Source of the DNA: Mojavia pulchra JT2-VF2
GTDB lineage: Bacteria > Cyanobacteriota > Cyanobacteriia > Cyanobacteriales > Nostocaceae
DNA: 60,901 nt
Direction: 5' to 3'
Assembly: GCA_019359325.1 (NCBI GenBank)
Contig: JAHHHN010000033.1
Location: 1-60,901 of the forward strand
A program made the position numbers and the translations under genes. Positions 9,060-16,998 of this stretch are shown here, piece by piece (position 1 is the first letter of the stretch; each line of letters opens with the position of its first letter). Under the pieces are notes generated by a model. It was given only the letters and a program-made list of their open reading frames with translations. It had not been told where the DNA came from and did not search any database.

Positions 9060-9073
9060 TAGTCTAAGTCAAC

Positions 9074-9100
9074 AAGCTCACAGCTTCTAGCTGTGGGCTT
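9074..9100 (+). terminator. Hairpin after the three small genes
   Basis: AAGCTCACAGC and GCTGTGGGCTT form an 11-bp stem with one G-T pair around a TTCTA loop. The T-run after it is short. It lies between converging genes (plus-strand small gene and minus-strand permease) and may end transcription from either side. Confidence 0.55.
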
Positions 9101-9151
9101 TCAAGGTCGTAAATGTCCATAAAGAAAAAACGAAAAAACAAGGTGAGCGTT

Positions 9152-10879
9152 TCATTCCCCTTCAAGAGTCTGTTTGTGAGAATGGTATTCGCGGGCTTGA
9201 AATGCAGCGAGCGCAGTATGCAAAGTCAGATAGACGTGTTGGGAGCCAATCTTGTCTAAAAGCTGCGAGTGCTTTAGTTGTTTGTAAAGATCTTGTTTAA
9301 CACGTGTCAATGCAAAGGTAATACCTTGAGCAGCTAGTTCACTGTGCAATTGGGCTAATGCGTCGATGGCAGTAATATCAACTTCAACAATTGCTTCTGT
9401 GTTTAATACAAACCACTCCACAGGAGTTTTTTCGGCTTCAATTGCCGACAATGCCCGGCGCTTGAAATTTTCGACATTGGCAAAGCAAAGGGGAGCGTCA
9501 TAGCGATAAATGACTAAACCTGGGATAGTTTTGGCTCCTTGCCAATCTTCAATATCGTGTAATCCAGGTAAACCTGGCACTTCTCCCAAAACTGCATCGT
9601 GCGGACGTGCTACCCTGGCAAACAAATCAATCACAGATAAACCCACTGCAATACCAACCCCAACCAAAATATCAGTAAGTAGAACTCCAAAGATTGTGAC
9701 CAAAGCCAAAAATAATTCGCTACGTCGAAATTGTGCCAATCTGAGAAATTCTGGAATTTCAATCAGTTTTGTAGCCGCATAGATAACAATCGCCCCTAAT
9801 GCAGCTTTTGGAAACTGTGCCAACAACGGGCGTAGGAACAATAACACCAAGATAACTACAATCAAAGCAACTAAAGAGAATGCTTGACTTTTGCTCCCTA
9901 ATGAGTCAGCAATTGCAGTGCGGCTACCACTACTACTAATTGGAAAACCTTGCATTAATCCGTTTCCCAGATTTGAGGTTCCAAGTGCCAACAGTTCTTG
10001 ATTAGCGTCAATTTTGTAGTGATTACGGTTAGCAAATGCTCTTGCTGTCAGTACATTATCTGAATACCCAACAATCGCAATTCCAACAGCCGAAGCAATG
10101 AGTGTGGAGAATTCCTGAGCCGATAATTTGGGGAAAGCCAAATGAGGTAAGCCTGCTGGAATCTCGCCAACTACGGCTACTCCTTGTTGGTCGAGATCGA
10201 ATACAGCTACGCTAGCCGTTGCTAATAAGACTGCAAACAATGGCCCAGGCACAGTTGCAAAGCATCGCTGAATTATGAATAAAAAAGCTAAGACTATAGC
10301 TGCTAATATCAAGGTTGGCTGATGAATTTGATCTAGCTTGCTGAAGAATTCACCTACTTCTCCAAAAACAGTATTTGCCTCAATGTCAATGCCAGCAATT
10401 TTGCCTAACTGCCCTGTAATCATAATTATGGCAACCCCTGCCATATAACCAATCAGAATCGGTTTAGACAGCAAATCTGCTAAAAATCCCAAGCGAGCAA
10501 TGTAGCCAATGATGCATACAATCCCAACAATGAAAGCTAGCCCAGAAGCCAGCGTTGCATAATTAGTACCATTAGATGCCACCAAAGGAGCGAGCGCTGC
10601 CGCTGTCATTACCGCCGTCGTCGATTCTGGCCCGACCGAGAGTTGAGGTGAAGAACCCAACACTGCATAAATAATCATTGGTGGCAGAATTGCCCACAAT
10701 CCTACTACAGGTTGCACCCCGGCCAACTCCCCATAAGCCATACACTGCGGAATTAAATAAGCAGCTACCGTTACACCTGCCAGTAAATCAGGGAGCAACC
10801 ATGCTCGCTGGTAAGACAGCAACCGTTTTAACCCTGGTATGCCTGGTAAGGTTACTTGATGCTTTTTCAACATAGCCAA
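9152..10879 (-). CDS. SulP-family anion permease with STAS domain
   Basis: The 575-residue product is full length for SulP transporters. Residues ~1-430 hold about 12 hydrophobic segments, with family hallmarks VTVAAYLIPQCMAYGELAGV and VGLWAILPPMIIYAVLGSSP near the N-terminus and GFPISSSGSRTAIADSLGSK in the middle. Residues ~450-560 are a cytoplasmic STAS domain (IPGLVIYRYDAPLCFANVEN, FVLNTEAIVEVDITAIDAL). SulP proteins import sulfate or bicarbonate (BicA in cyanobacteria) with Na+ or H+. The exact substrate cannot be told here. The gene is intact although it sits in a 6.7-kb segment otherwise bounded by broken genes. Confidence 0.93.
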   Translation of the reverse strand: MAMLKKHQVTLPGIPGLKRLLSYQRAWLLPDLLAGVTVAAYLIPQCMAYGELAGVQPVVGLWAILPPMIIYAVLGSSPQLSVGPESTTAVMTAAALAPLVASNGTNYATLASGLAFIVGIVCIIGYIARLGFLADLLSKPILIGYMAGVAIIMITGQLGKIAGIDIEANTVFGEVGEFFSKLDQIHQPTLILAAIVLAFLFIIQRCFATVPGPLFAVLLATASVAVFDLDQQGVAVVGEIPAGLPHLAFPKLSAQEFSTLIASAVGIAIVGYSDNVLTARAFANRNHYKIDANQELLALGTSNLGNGLMQGFPISSSGSRTAIADSLGSKSQAFSLVALIVVILVLLFLRPLLAQFPKAALGAIVIYAATKLIEIPEFLRLAQFRRSELFLALVTIFGVLLTDILVGVGIAVGLSVIDLFARVARPHDAVLGEVPGLPGLHDIEDWQGAKTIPGLVIYRYDAPLCFANVENFKRRALSAIEAEKTPVEWFVLNTEAIVEVDITAIDALAQLHSELAAQGITFALTRVKQDLYKQLKHSQLLDKIGSQHVYLTLHTALAAFQAREYHSHKQTLEGE

Positions 10880-11612
10880 CCTAAGTCAGACTGAAATTTC
10901 GTTTAAGAAGATATTAACTAGTTTAAGAGAAAGTTAAGAAAAAACGAAAAATCAAAGAAGTCCTAATAGTCTGATAACCTAAAATTGCGCTTGTAAAGGC
11001 AAGCTCTTGAGGCTGGAGGAAATAGCTTGCTTTAGGGGCTTCCAAATAAAAAAATATCCCATCGCTTTGACGGCAGGGGGCAGCGAGCAGGGGGAGGGAA
11101 AGTCGTTTTAATTGCAGGAATTGAATAATTTATTTTTTGGAGTTCCCTTATTAGCAATAATTTTTACTACCTGTTCCCAGGGCTTGCTACTACGCGCTCT
11201 TGCTCTTTTGTGTCGCAAACTACTATAGATGATGCAACAGCCTTGGAGCTACACCACCACAGACCTACAACCGTCCGCAAAGTTAACTCCAACCATCCAG
11301 TTCCCCAAATATCGATTCGGTGAACGGCTCACCATCAGCAACACTAATAGCATCACCAAGGGAGGAAACAAGCTCAGGCGTAGAATTTACCCGCACACGC
11401 CGCTCAAAGGCGCAATCTCAGCCTCATCCATTTCAGTGTTAATCCAATCAACCTTAACAACTTTGGGGCATCGCTTGAACTTGTATCTCACTCATAACCT
11501 ATTCATAACCAATCTGTGAGCAACAATCCGGTAGTCTAAATTGCGACTGGAATGGTGTGGGCAAAAACTACTTATCTAAAATACGCTCACGGATTCCAGA
11601 ATAATCGAGGAT
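10880..11612. other. Gene-free interval
   Basis: No convincing gene. A 96-codon plus-strand frame (11229-11519) has unnatural composition. On the minus strand, short pieces in different frames (MDEAEIAPLSG, then STPELVSSLGDAISVADGEP) suggest a decayed gene of about 70-90 codons at 11280-11500, but it cannot be named. The region just upstream of the permease should contain its promoter. Confidence 0.35.
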
Positions 11613-12371
11613 ATGATGATGACCAAGCTTGACTACACAGTGTTTAGACGCATCAGTATTAAACATTTGCGGCGGAAAATGTGTTTACTGACCCTAATTT
11701 TACCGTTTCTGACATCTACTACTACGAGTTTGGTGGTTGCCAGAGAGAATGAGACTGCAAACGCGCCCTACGAAATCGGGCTTTGGGGCGATTTACCCTA
11801 CTCAGACGCACAGGAGGTTGGCGTAACACGACTAATTGAGGACATGAATTCGCAGAAACTTGCTTTCACTGCCCACGATGGCGATCTCAAAGCTGGTTCT
11901 AACAGCCTTTGCGACAACGCGCTATACGCCAAGGCTCTCGGCTACTTCAACTCCCTGGAAGCGCCAGCAGCTTTCACGCCAGGTGATAACGATTGGACAG
12001 ATTGCGATCGCCCTTCCAATGGTGGATTTAACTCGCTAGAGCGCCTCGACTATGAGCGTCTGGTATTCTTCAGTACTTCTTTGTCTCTGGGGCGGCGTCG
12101 GTTAGCTCAACAAGTGCAGGTGGTCCCATTGTGCCTCGGTGTCAACGGTGTGGTGCCCTGTGTCGAGAACCGCCGCTGGACAGTCGGCAGAGTTACCTAT
12201 GCAACACTCAACATCCAGGGTTCGTGCAATAACCTATGCGACACTACACCTGACCCAGCAGAGTACGCGGCGAGAAACGCAGCCAATATTGCATGGATGA
12301 AACAGACTTTTCAAGTGGCAGTTGAACCATTGCCAACAGTCCCCATACCGTACCGACTGACCCAAATATGA
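11613..12371 (+). pseudogene. Secreted metallophosphoesterase, C-terminally truncated
   Basis: A hydrophobic export signal (LLTLILPFLTSTTTSLVVA) is followed by a calcineurin-like phosphoesterase N-terminal half: IGLWGDLPYSD, FTAHDGDLKAGSNSLCDNAL, and AAFTPGDNDWTDCDRPSNGG (the metal-binding GDxxD and GDNDW/GNHD-type motifs). Natural sequence ends at about codon 236. The last 16 codons are rep sequence read on the wrong strand. The downstream His ligands are therefore missing. The start could be any of three consecutive ATGs at 11613-11621. The truncation coincides with the edge of the 81-bp repeat. Confidence 0.75.
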
Positions 12372-12660
12372 CGGTCAACAGTTTCCCTTAGTCTCGCCAA
12401 CATCTGCCTCACGGAGTTCACAGGCTGCACACCTTGAAATATCCCCCACACCGAATCAAAATGTCCTTTGATGTCGATGGAAACACCAGTTTCCAGACTA
12501 GGGGAAGCGATAACCAAATCGTACTGTGTGAGAATCTCGTTGAGATGCGCGATACACCCACAAGCTGGATGTGTGGGGTCGCCAACAGAATCGCTATCAA
12601 TTCTCAAAATTCGTAGATGGGGGAATTTGCGCCGGAACCGTTGTTCTAATGCAATTCACC
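12311..12660 (-). pseudogene. Helicase-region fragment of the CyRepA1-type replication protein
   Basis: From about 12655 the minus-strand frame reads EQRFRRKFPHLRILRIDSDS, then IASPSLETGVSIDIKGHFDS and GVQPVNSVRQMLARLRETVD, part of the helicase core of CyRepA1 proteins (LETGVSID is a motif V-like element; QMLARLR is motif VI-like). It ends at GMGTVGNGST, where phosphoesterase sequence takes over. The C-terminal continuation of this protein is the fragment at 4545-5597. The 5' edge is a deletion joint and frameshift with the chimeric frame upstream. Confidence 0.75.
12321..12401. repeat. 81-bp direct repeat, copy 2
   Basis: This is the partner of 5517-5597, same orientation and about 95% identical by eye. 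Together the two copies bracket the 6.7-kb segment that interrupts the replication gene. Confidence 0.85.
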
Positions 12661-13361
12661 CCAAAGCGATCGCATAATGCCTCACCCAGTTGAATGCGAT
12701 GGGTGATAATCAGCACTCGTCGCCCCTGGTCGCCTTTAGTACTCGCTTCTTTCACCGATATTTCCAACCCCTGAACATTAGCGAAACCGACAACACTATA
12801 TTTGTGACCGCAGGGGGTGTTTACCCTGTCTTGCTCAACTTCAACCGCTTTTAGTCGGTGCAAAATTTCGGTCTGTTGCTGTTGTTGTTGGAGTAAATGC
12901 TGTTCTTGCTCTGGTAAATGTTTAGCGATCGCTGCAAGTAACTGTATTTGTGTCATGGCGGTTTCCCTATTGTTGGCGGGTTTAGTCCAGCCCGTGATAT
13001 CCTGCATCCAGGCGCGAACACCGATGGCGTTGAATGAACGGCATACCAATCTTGCTTGTGGGTTACAATACCTCCCAGCGTCAAAGGCGTAGTATTCCAA
13101 GATGATTGCGAGCGCTGTGTCAGGGATGCCAGTTGTTCTCCACCCTGTTAGTTCACCAGCATCAAACCCTTGTACGATAAGAGTTTGAGCTAATTTAGTC
13201 GGTTTTAGTTCACCGCTTTGAAGATGATTGATAATTGCAGTGTGGTCTACCCCAGCCAATCTCGCAGTTGCTCTAACACTGGCTTTAGCTTTACCCGATG
13301 CATCAACTTCAATCTCTTCTTTAATCTGTTCGATAATTTGAGCTACTTCGATTTGAGACAT
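12597..13361 (-). pseudogene. Chimeric frame: DNA-binding-like plasmid protein joined to a rep piece
   Basis: Residues 1-~205 (MSQIEVAQIIEQIKEEIEVD, ATARLAGVDHTAIINHLQSG, ITGWTKPANNRETA) look like a phage/plasmid antirepressor-type protein with an HTH-like segment, a family often seen on cyanobacterial plasmids. A Gln tract (LLQQQQQQTEIL) lies near residue 160. After VKEASTKGDQG the frame becomes GRRVLIITHRIQLGEALCDR, which is CyRepA1 helicase sequence. It then loses frame at about 12655 and ends at 12597. So the 3' end of one gene and the 5' end of another were both deleted and joined. Confidence 0.65.
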
Positions 13362-13402
13362 AGTTTTAGTTGTGTGATGAGTACAAAGTGTTGTGTTTGG
13401 AC

Positions 13403-14138
13403 TTAGACATTCACCCGCACCAAATCCTCTTCCCGCACTAAAGAGAATCGATTGGTCATAGTAGTTGCTTTAGGAAAAGCAGGTGATGTCAATTCGACTT
13501 TGTAGAACCAAGACTTCTCGATTAGCTCAATTCCCAGAACTAGCCTTTGGTTTGTGCCGCGATTGGGAAATTGCAACAGTACGCGATTGCGCTCCCGCGC
13601 AGTGCCGAAGGCAATCGCCTAAAACAAAAGCTGGTTTTTTCACAGTGGTAGATTCTATTCGACCAGTGCCAAGAATTTCATGTTTTGTTGCGCGTACAAT
13701 GTCGTTCTCAACATCGATAACGTAGTCCCAACGCTGTTGATACCATTGCAGTCCACAGCAATAACCAAATCTTCTGTTAGCCTTGAAATAAACTCGCTCC
13801 CATAAATTAATTTCAACAGGTGGAATTTCTTGACCCCAAGGCGGGGATAGAAACCAGCATTTTTCTAACTCGGTGATTGCTTCCATTACGCTTTTCTCCC
13901 TAAGAGGTATGATGGCTTCGCGATCAAGAGCAGCAATGCGTTTTTTGATTTGTTGTGGTGGATTTTCAAGGAACTGTTTGAGATGCCAAACTCTAATTTC
14001 GTAATGCTTTGGAGAACGATTATCTGCTTTGAGCCAACCGCGATTAATCCAGAGACGCACAGTTGATAAATTCAGTGAAAGAACACTGGCGATTTGATGA
14101 CAGGAGTAGTTGTCTAAGTCAGTAAATTGTCTAGTCAT
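13403..14138 (-). pseudogene. DNA-binding-like protein frameshifted by an inserted palindromic repeat
   Basis: The N-terminus has a MerR/excisionase-like helix-turn-helix (IASVLSLNLSTVRLWINRGW). The frame is normal down to KKPAFVLG. It then enters the 36-bp repeat at 13583-13618 and ends in an improbable tail at 13527. Beyond the repeat, another frame is open for 60 codons (LLQFPNRGTNQRLVLGIELI, WFYKVELTSPAFPKATTMTN) to a TAA at 13403, just 41 bases before the next gene's ATG. Removing the repeat restores one protein of about 235 residues. The gene is therefore very likely inactivated or altered by the repeat insertion. Function unknown. Confidence 0.7.
13583..13618. repeat. Palindromic HIP1-like repeat causing a frameshift
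   Basis: GCGATTGCG and GGCAATCGC are the ends around a GC-rich core containing CCCGCGCAGTGCCG. It is a relative of the repeat at 5173-5207. The insertion moves the downstream part of the host gene into another frame. Confidence 0.7.
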
Positions 14139-14247
14139 TTGTAACTCTCCAATATCTAATGTAGAGAGGGAAGAAGCAGCGGTGCAGGGGGCAGGGGTAA
14201 AGATTCTCTCCTTTGCTTTCTGCTCCCTGCCCCTTGCCTTCTTTTCT

Positions 14248-14724
14248 TCAAGCAGCTTCAGATTTTGTCCCTTGTATTTGCTCCATCCATGCGCTAATCG
14301 CTGTTAATTCATCAGCCCCCTGAGCTACAGCATCAACAACTTGCTTTTGATATGAAGATTCCGCATGATTCGGATGTTCACACTTATCTGTTGCCCAAGC
14401 CAAGCACATTGTTTTGACTAGTTCATCGACTTTGCTCACGTGCAATTGACTGGGGCTAGTAGCATCTTGAAATTGCAACCATTGCTTGACTAAATCCAGT
14501 GGGTAATCAAGCAAAGTGCGTATTTTTCTGACTCGTAAATCTTGGGGATCTACAGTAGACGGTGGCTGAGTTCGCGTCCCACCTAATAACGTTTGAATGC
14601 CGTGAATGATTGCTCCCCAATCAGCATTCGGGTTCCATTCCGTCCGAATTCTTACTTTAGTAGCAGCATCATATGATAACACTCCATGTGCTAATTCTGC
14701 GGGAGATATGTTTGACCAAGACAA
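14248..14724 (-). CDS. Plasmid-type hypothetical protein
   Basis: The 158-residue product (MSWSNISPAELAHGVLSYDA, RIRTEWNPNADWGAIIHGIQ, LLDYPLDLVKQWLQFQDATS) was not recognised. It is soluble and helical, with a late cysteine/histidine patch (MCLAWATDKCEHPNHAES). It starts head to head with, and overlaps by 17 bases, the truncated gene at 14708. Its family seems associated with plasmid-borne DNA in this part of the window. Confidence 0.6.
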   Translation of the reverse strand: MSWSNISPAELAHGVLSYDAATKVRIRTEWNPNADWGAIIHGIQTLLGGTRTQPPSTVDPQDLRVRKIRTLLDYPLDLVKQWLQFQDATSPSQLHVSKVDELVKTMCLAWATDKCEHPNHAESSYQKQVVDAVAQGADELTAISAWMEQIQGTKSEAA

Positions 14725-14854
14725 TGCCTCTAGCGCAACTATTACAGTTACTGTTGTTGAAGTTCCTGAATTAACCCCAGAAGAACAGAGCGATCGCCTG
14801 CACTTGGAGCGAAAAGTGTACAGTGACTTTTTATTTGTCGCTGTGACAAAATAA
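14708..14854 (+). pseudogene. N-terminal fragment of a plasmid-type protein, cut by a transposon end
   Basis: The frame MFDQDNASSATITVTVVEVP, then ELTPEEQSDRLHLERKV, matches the N-terminus of a cyanobacterial DNA-associated family that I recall continuing RAFFEAGxALxELRDRRLYR. Here natural sequence stops at codon 36 or 37, exactly where the terminal TGTACAGTGAC of the element at 14817 begins. The remaining codons are transposon end. Confidence 0.6.
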
Positions 14855-15016
14855 TGTCATTAAGAGTGTAAAGCTTGCAATCTCTAGCTTTACGCCTAGA
14901 ATTAGCCCAAAGAATTTACAAGCCATATCAACAGCAACAATTGCAAACCTGAAGTGGGTAAGGCTTAAATTCATGACATGAATTTGTCTTAATGCCATTT
15001 AATTTGTCACTGTACA
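14817..15016. mobile_element. 200-bp Tn7-like/CAST-type element remnant (ends only)
   Basis: The left end TGTACAGTGAC (14817-14827) and right end GTCACTGTACA (15006-15016) are perfect 11-bp inverted repeats. Inside each end are two repeated sites: TGAC/TGTC pairs about 9-10 bases apart at ~14823-14860 and ~14974-15010. This matches the terminal TGTACAGTGACAAATTA-type ends and TnsB-site layout that I know from cyanobacterial type V-K CRISPR-associated transposons. No transposition or Cas genes are present. Flanking 5-bp sequences (AAAAG, ATAAC) do not match, and different broken genes lie on each side. A recombination or deletion product is likelier than a fresh insertion. Confidence 0.65.
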
Positions 15017-15255
15017 ATAACCAACGCGCCAAGCAAAAAATTAACATTATTGCCTGTCCTGGATTGGGTACAGGAATAGGCCAAATGCCATATACTGAAG
15101 CTGCTAGACAGATGGCATTAGCCTACAATCATTTTCTGTACCCACCCAAGCATCTTAACTCCATAGTTGCAGCCCAAAGACAACTTCAGATATGGGAGGG
15201 AGGAGATTTGATTTATGAAAAGTCTAAAAGTCACCCTAGCATAGTGTTGTGTTAG
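15017..15255 (+). pseudogene. C-terminal fragment of a macro-domain protein
   Basis: Directly after the transposon end the frame reads INIIACPGLGTGIGQMPYTE, then AARQMALAYNHFL, typical of the C-terminal part of macro (ADP-ribose-binding) domain proteins: the CPGLGTGIG glycine loop. The N-terminal half is missing, so binding would be lost. Residues after YPPKHLN are of uncertain origin. Confidence 0.6.
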
Positions 15256-15277
15256 GGCGATCGCTACTCTAAACTTT

Positions 15278-16051
15278 ATGAGCAGTCAACGCTTTTACCA
15301 CATTGGCTTTGGGCAAGAAGATTTGGGTGCATCGCCTCCCGCTATGGCGCTGTTATCTGGCGATCCGCAACGTGCGTATTTTATTGCTCAAAACTATTTG
15401 CAGGATGTGTGCTTGTTGTCGGAGAATCGCGGACTAAATAGCTATGTGGGATACTTACCCAACGGACGCCGCATCTTATCTACAACTAGCGGTATGGGTG
15501 CGCCTTCGTTGAGTATTGTGGTGAATGAGTTGATACAAGTAGGAATCCAGCAAATTATTCGCATTGGTACTTGTGGCTCAATTCAACCTCATATAGCAGT
15601 CGGTAGCATTGTGATTAGTAGTGCCGCATTATGCCGTCAGGGTGCAGCAAATGATATTGCACCTGTGGAGTATCCAGCCGCAGCCGATCCATTTCTCACA
15701 GTTGCGTTGGTGAAAGCCGCACGTGAATTAGAGGTTGAACATTATTTGGGAATTACCGCTTCGGTGGATACATTTTACGAAGGACAGGAACGCACAGATT
15801 CAGCCAATCCTTATTTAATGCGATCGCTGCATGGAATAACAGAAGAATATCGGCACTTGAATATTTTGAACTATGAAATGGAATGTGGCACGCTGTTTAA
15901 AATGGCGGGGGTGTATAAATTTGCTGCTGCTGCCGTTTGCGGTGTAGTTGCTCAACGTACTATTGCAGAAAATATTATTTTACCTAAAAAAGATATTGCC
16001 ATTCAGAATGCGATCGCCACCGCTGTAAATGCAGCTGCGATCGTAGATTAA
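15278..16051 (+). CDS. Nucleoside phosphorylase (uridine phosphorylase-like)
   Basis: The 257-residue product has the PNP/UDP-phosphorylase fold: ALLSGDPQRAYFIAQNYL near the N-terminus (phosphate-binding GDPxR), TTSGMGAPSLSIVVNELIQV, IIRIGTCGSIQPHIAVGSIV, and ILNYEMECGTLFKMAGVYKF (the ME nucleoside-binding motif). These enzymes split nucleosides with phosphate into base and ribose-1-phosphate for salvage. The ExEC motif and overall length favour the uridine phosphorylase branch. The gene is intact and marks the return to ordinary coding sequence after the broken region. Confidence 0.88.
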   Translation: MSSQRFYHIGFGQEDLGASPPAMALLSGDPQRAYFIAQNYLQDVCLLSENRGLNSYVGYLPNGRRILSTTSGMGAPSLSIVVNELIQVGIQQIIRIGTCGSIQPHIAVGSIVISSAALCRQGAANDIAPVEYPAAADPFLTVALVKAARELEVEHYLGITASVDTFYEGQERTDSANPYLMRSLHGITEEYRHLNILNYEMECGTLFKMAGVYKFAAAAVCGVVAQRTIAENIILPKKDIAIQNAIATAVNAAAIVD

Positions 16052-16158
16052 AAACACAACACCTTCTTGTGGCGCGTTTTTTTTGATGCCTAAGTTTTTC
16101 AGCCAGTCTGGGTAACCTAATAACAAGGGTTATAGGGAACTTTGGAGCGCGAAATTAC

Positions 16159-16713
16159 ATGAAGGATACTGGAAAGCGTGGAATTTTGACTATTAACTCA
16201 GCTGTCATGGCAGTAATGCCGACGCTGATATCTTTAGTCTTGCTGCATCCGGCAACGGCTGAAGATCCAGGAGCGTGTTTCATGGTAACTTCCTCTGGTA
16301 GAACTATTAGTTTGGGTAAGCTTTGCGGTATAGTTACGCCAGAAAGTAACGTTTTTCGAGTTCCAATCAAACGCCGCATTGGTAAAACTCCTGTCATTGC
16401 GGTTACTTTCAATAATCAACAGACTTTTGAGATGATTTTAGATACTGGGGCTAGTAGTACCCTAATACCTCTGAAGATAGCGGATGCTTTGCAACTCCGC
16501 GCTACAGGTACGGTGCAAGCCGAAATAGCAGATGGTACTCAAGTTCGATTCAAGACAAGCCGGGTACAATCGATTGTAGTTGGTGGAGCTGTAGTTAATA
16601 ATCTGGAAGTAGCGGTTGCCCCAAAAGCTGGCATTGGCTTACTGGGTCACGATTTTTTTGGGGACTACGATATTAATATTTTGGCAAAAGAGGTGGAATT
16701 TCGTCGCCGATGA
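16159..16713 (+). CDS. Secreted retropepsin-like aspartic protease
   Basis: An N-terminal export signal (VMAVMPTLISLVLLHPATAE) is followed by a single retropepsin-like domain. The catalytic motif ILDTGASSTLIPL has its Asp at residue 95, followed by VNNLEVAVAPKAGIGLLGHD. Families of this type (clan AA, TIGR02281-like) act as homodimers since each chain supplies one Asp. The target is unknown. The start at 16159 gives the best signal peptide. It ends directly before a G-rich repeat tract. Confidence 0.85.
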   Translation: MKDTGKRGILTINSAVMAVMPTLISLVLLHPATAEDPGACFMVTSSGRTISLGKLCGIVTPESNVFRVPIKRRIGKTPVIAVTFNNQQTFEMILDTGASSTLIPLKIADALQLRATGTVQAEIADGTQVRFKTSRVQSIVVGGAVVNNLEVAVAPKAGIGLLGHDFFGDYDINILAKEVEFRRR

Positions 16714-16717
16714 CAGA

Positions 16718-16790
16718 AGGGGACTGGGGGACTGGGGACTGGGGGGCAAGGGGACAAGGGGACGAGGGGACAAGGGGAGGAGGAGAGAAG
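16718..16790. repeat. G-rich heptamer tract (ACTGGGG type)
   Basis: Imperfect tandem copies of GGGGACT and GGGGACAA follow the protease gene. Heptameric CCCCAGT-type short repeats (STRR) have been described in heterocystous cyanobacteria. Similar tracts occur at ~18530-18555, ~20465-20505, ~24430-24475 and ~32870-32940. Confidence 0.75.
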
Positions 16791-16803
16791 GAGATAATGC
16801 TAT

Positions 16804-16961
16804 AGAACTTACGCACTCAGATCCCCAAACCCCCTTAAAAAGGGCAGCCCTGCGCCCTTGCGGGTTCCCCGACTCCCTCAGTGGCGTGGCTTTAGACGTT
16901 CCCCCCTTTTTTAAGGGGGATTAGGGGGGATCAGGGTTTCAGACTTCAGTGCGTAAGTCCT
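16804..16961. repeat. 158-bp MITE, copy 1
   Basis: The terminal inverted repeats AGAACTTACGCACT and AGTGCGTAAGTCCT enclose a palindromic interior with ATCCCC..., GGGGGATT... arms. The 7-bp direct repeat ATGCTAT flanks it precisely (16797-16803 and 16962-16968), the mark of transposition. Other copies are at 24105-24438 (interrupted) and 34018-34175 (inverted). Confidence 0.85.
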
Positions 16962-16998
16962 ATGCTATTTAAACTCTTCTTCTTTCCAATTCCCCTTT

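Noticed and set aside
9152-10879. SulP permease as cargo of a recognised transposon
   Set aside because: No transposon ends flank it; the 81-bp repeats are rep-derived and do not look like transposon termini.
11229-11519. 96-codon plus-strand frame
   Set aside because: No family resemblance, no ribosome site, and the opposite strand shows fragments of a possible decayed gene.
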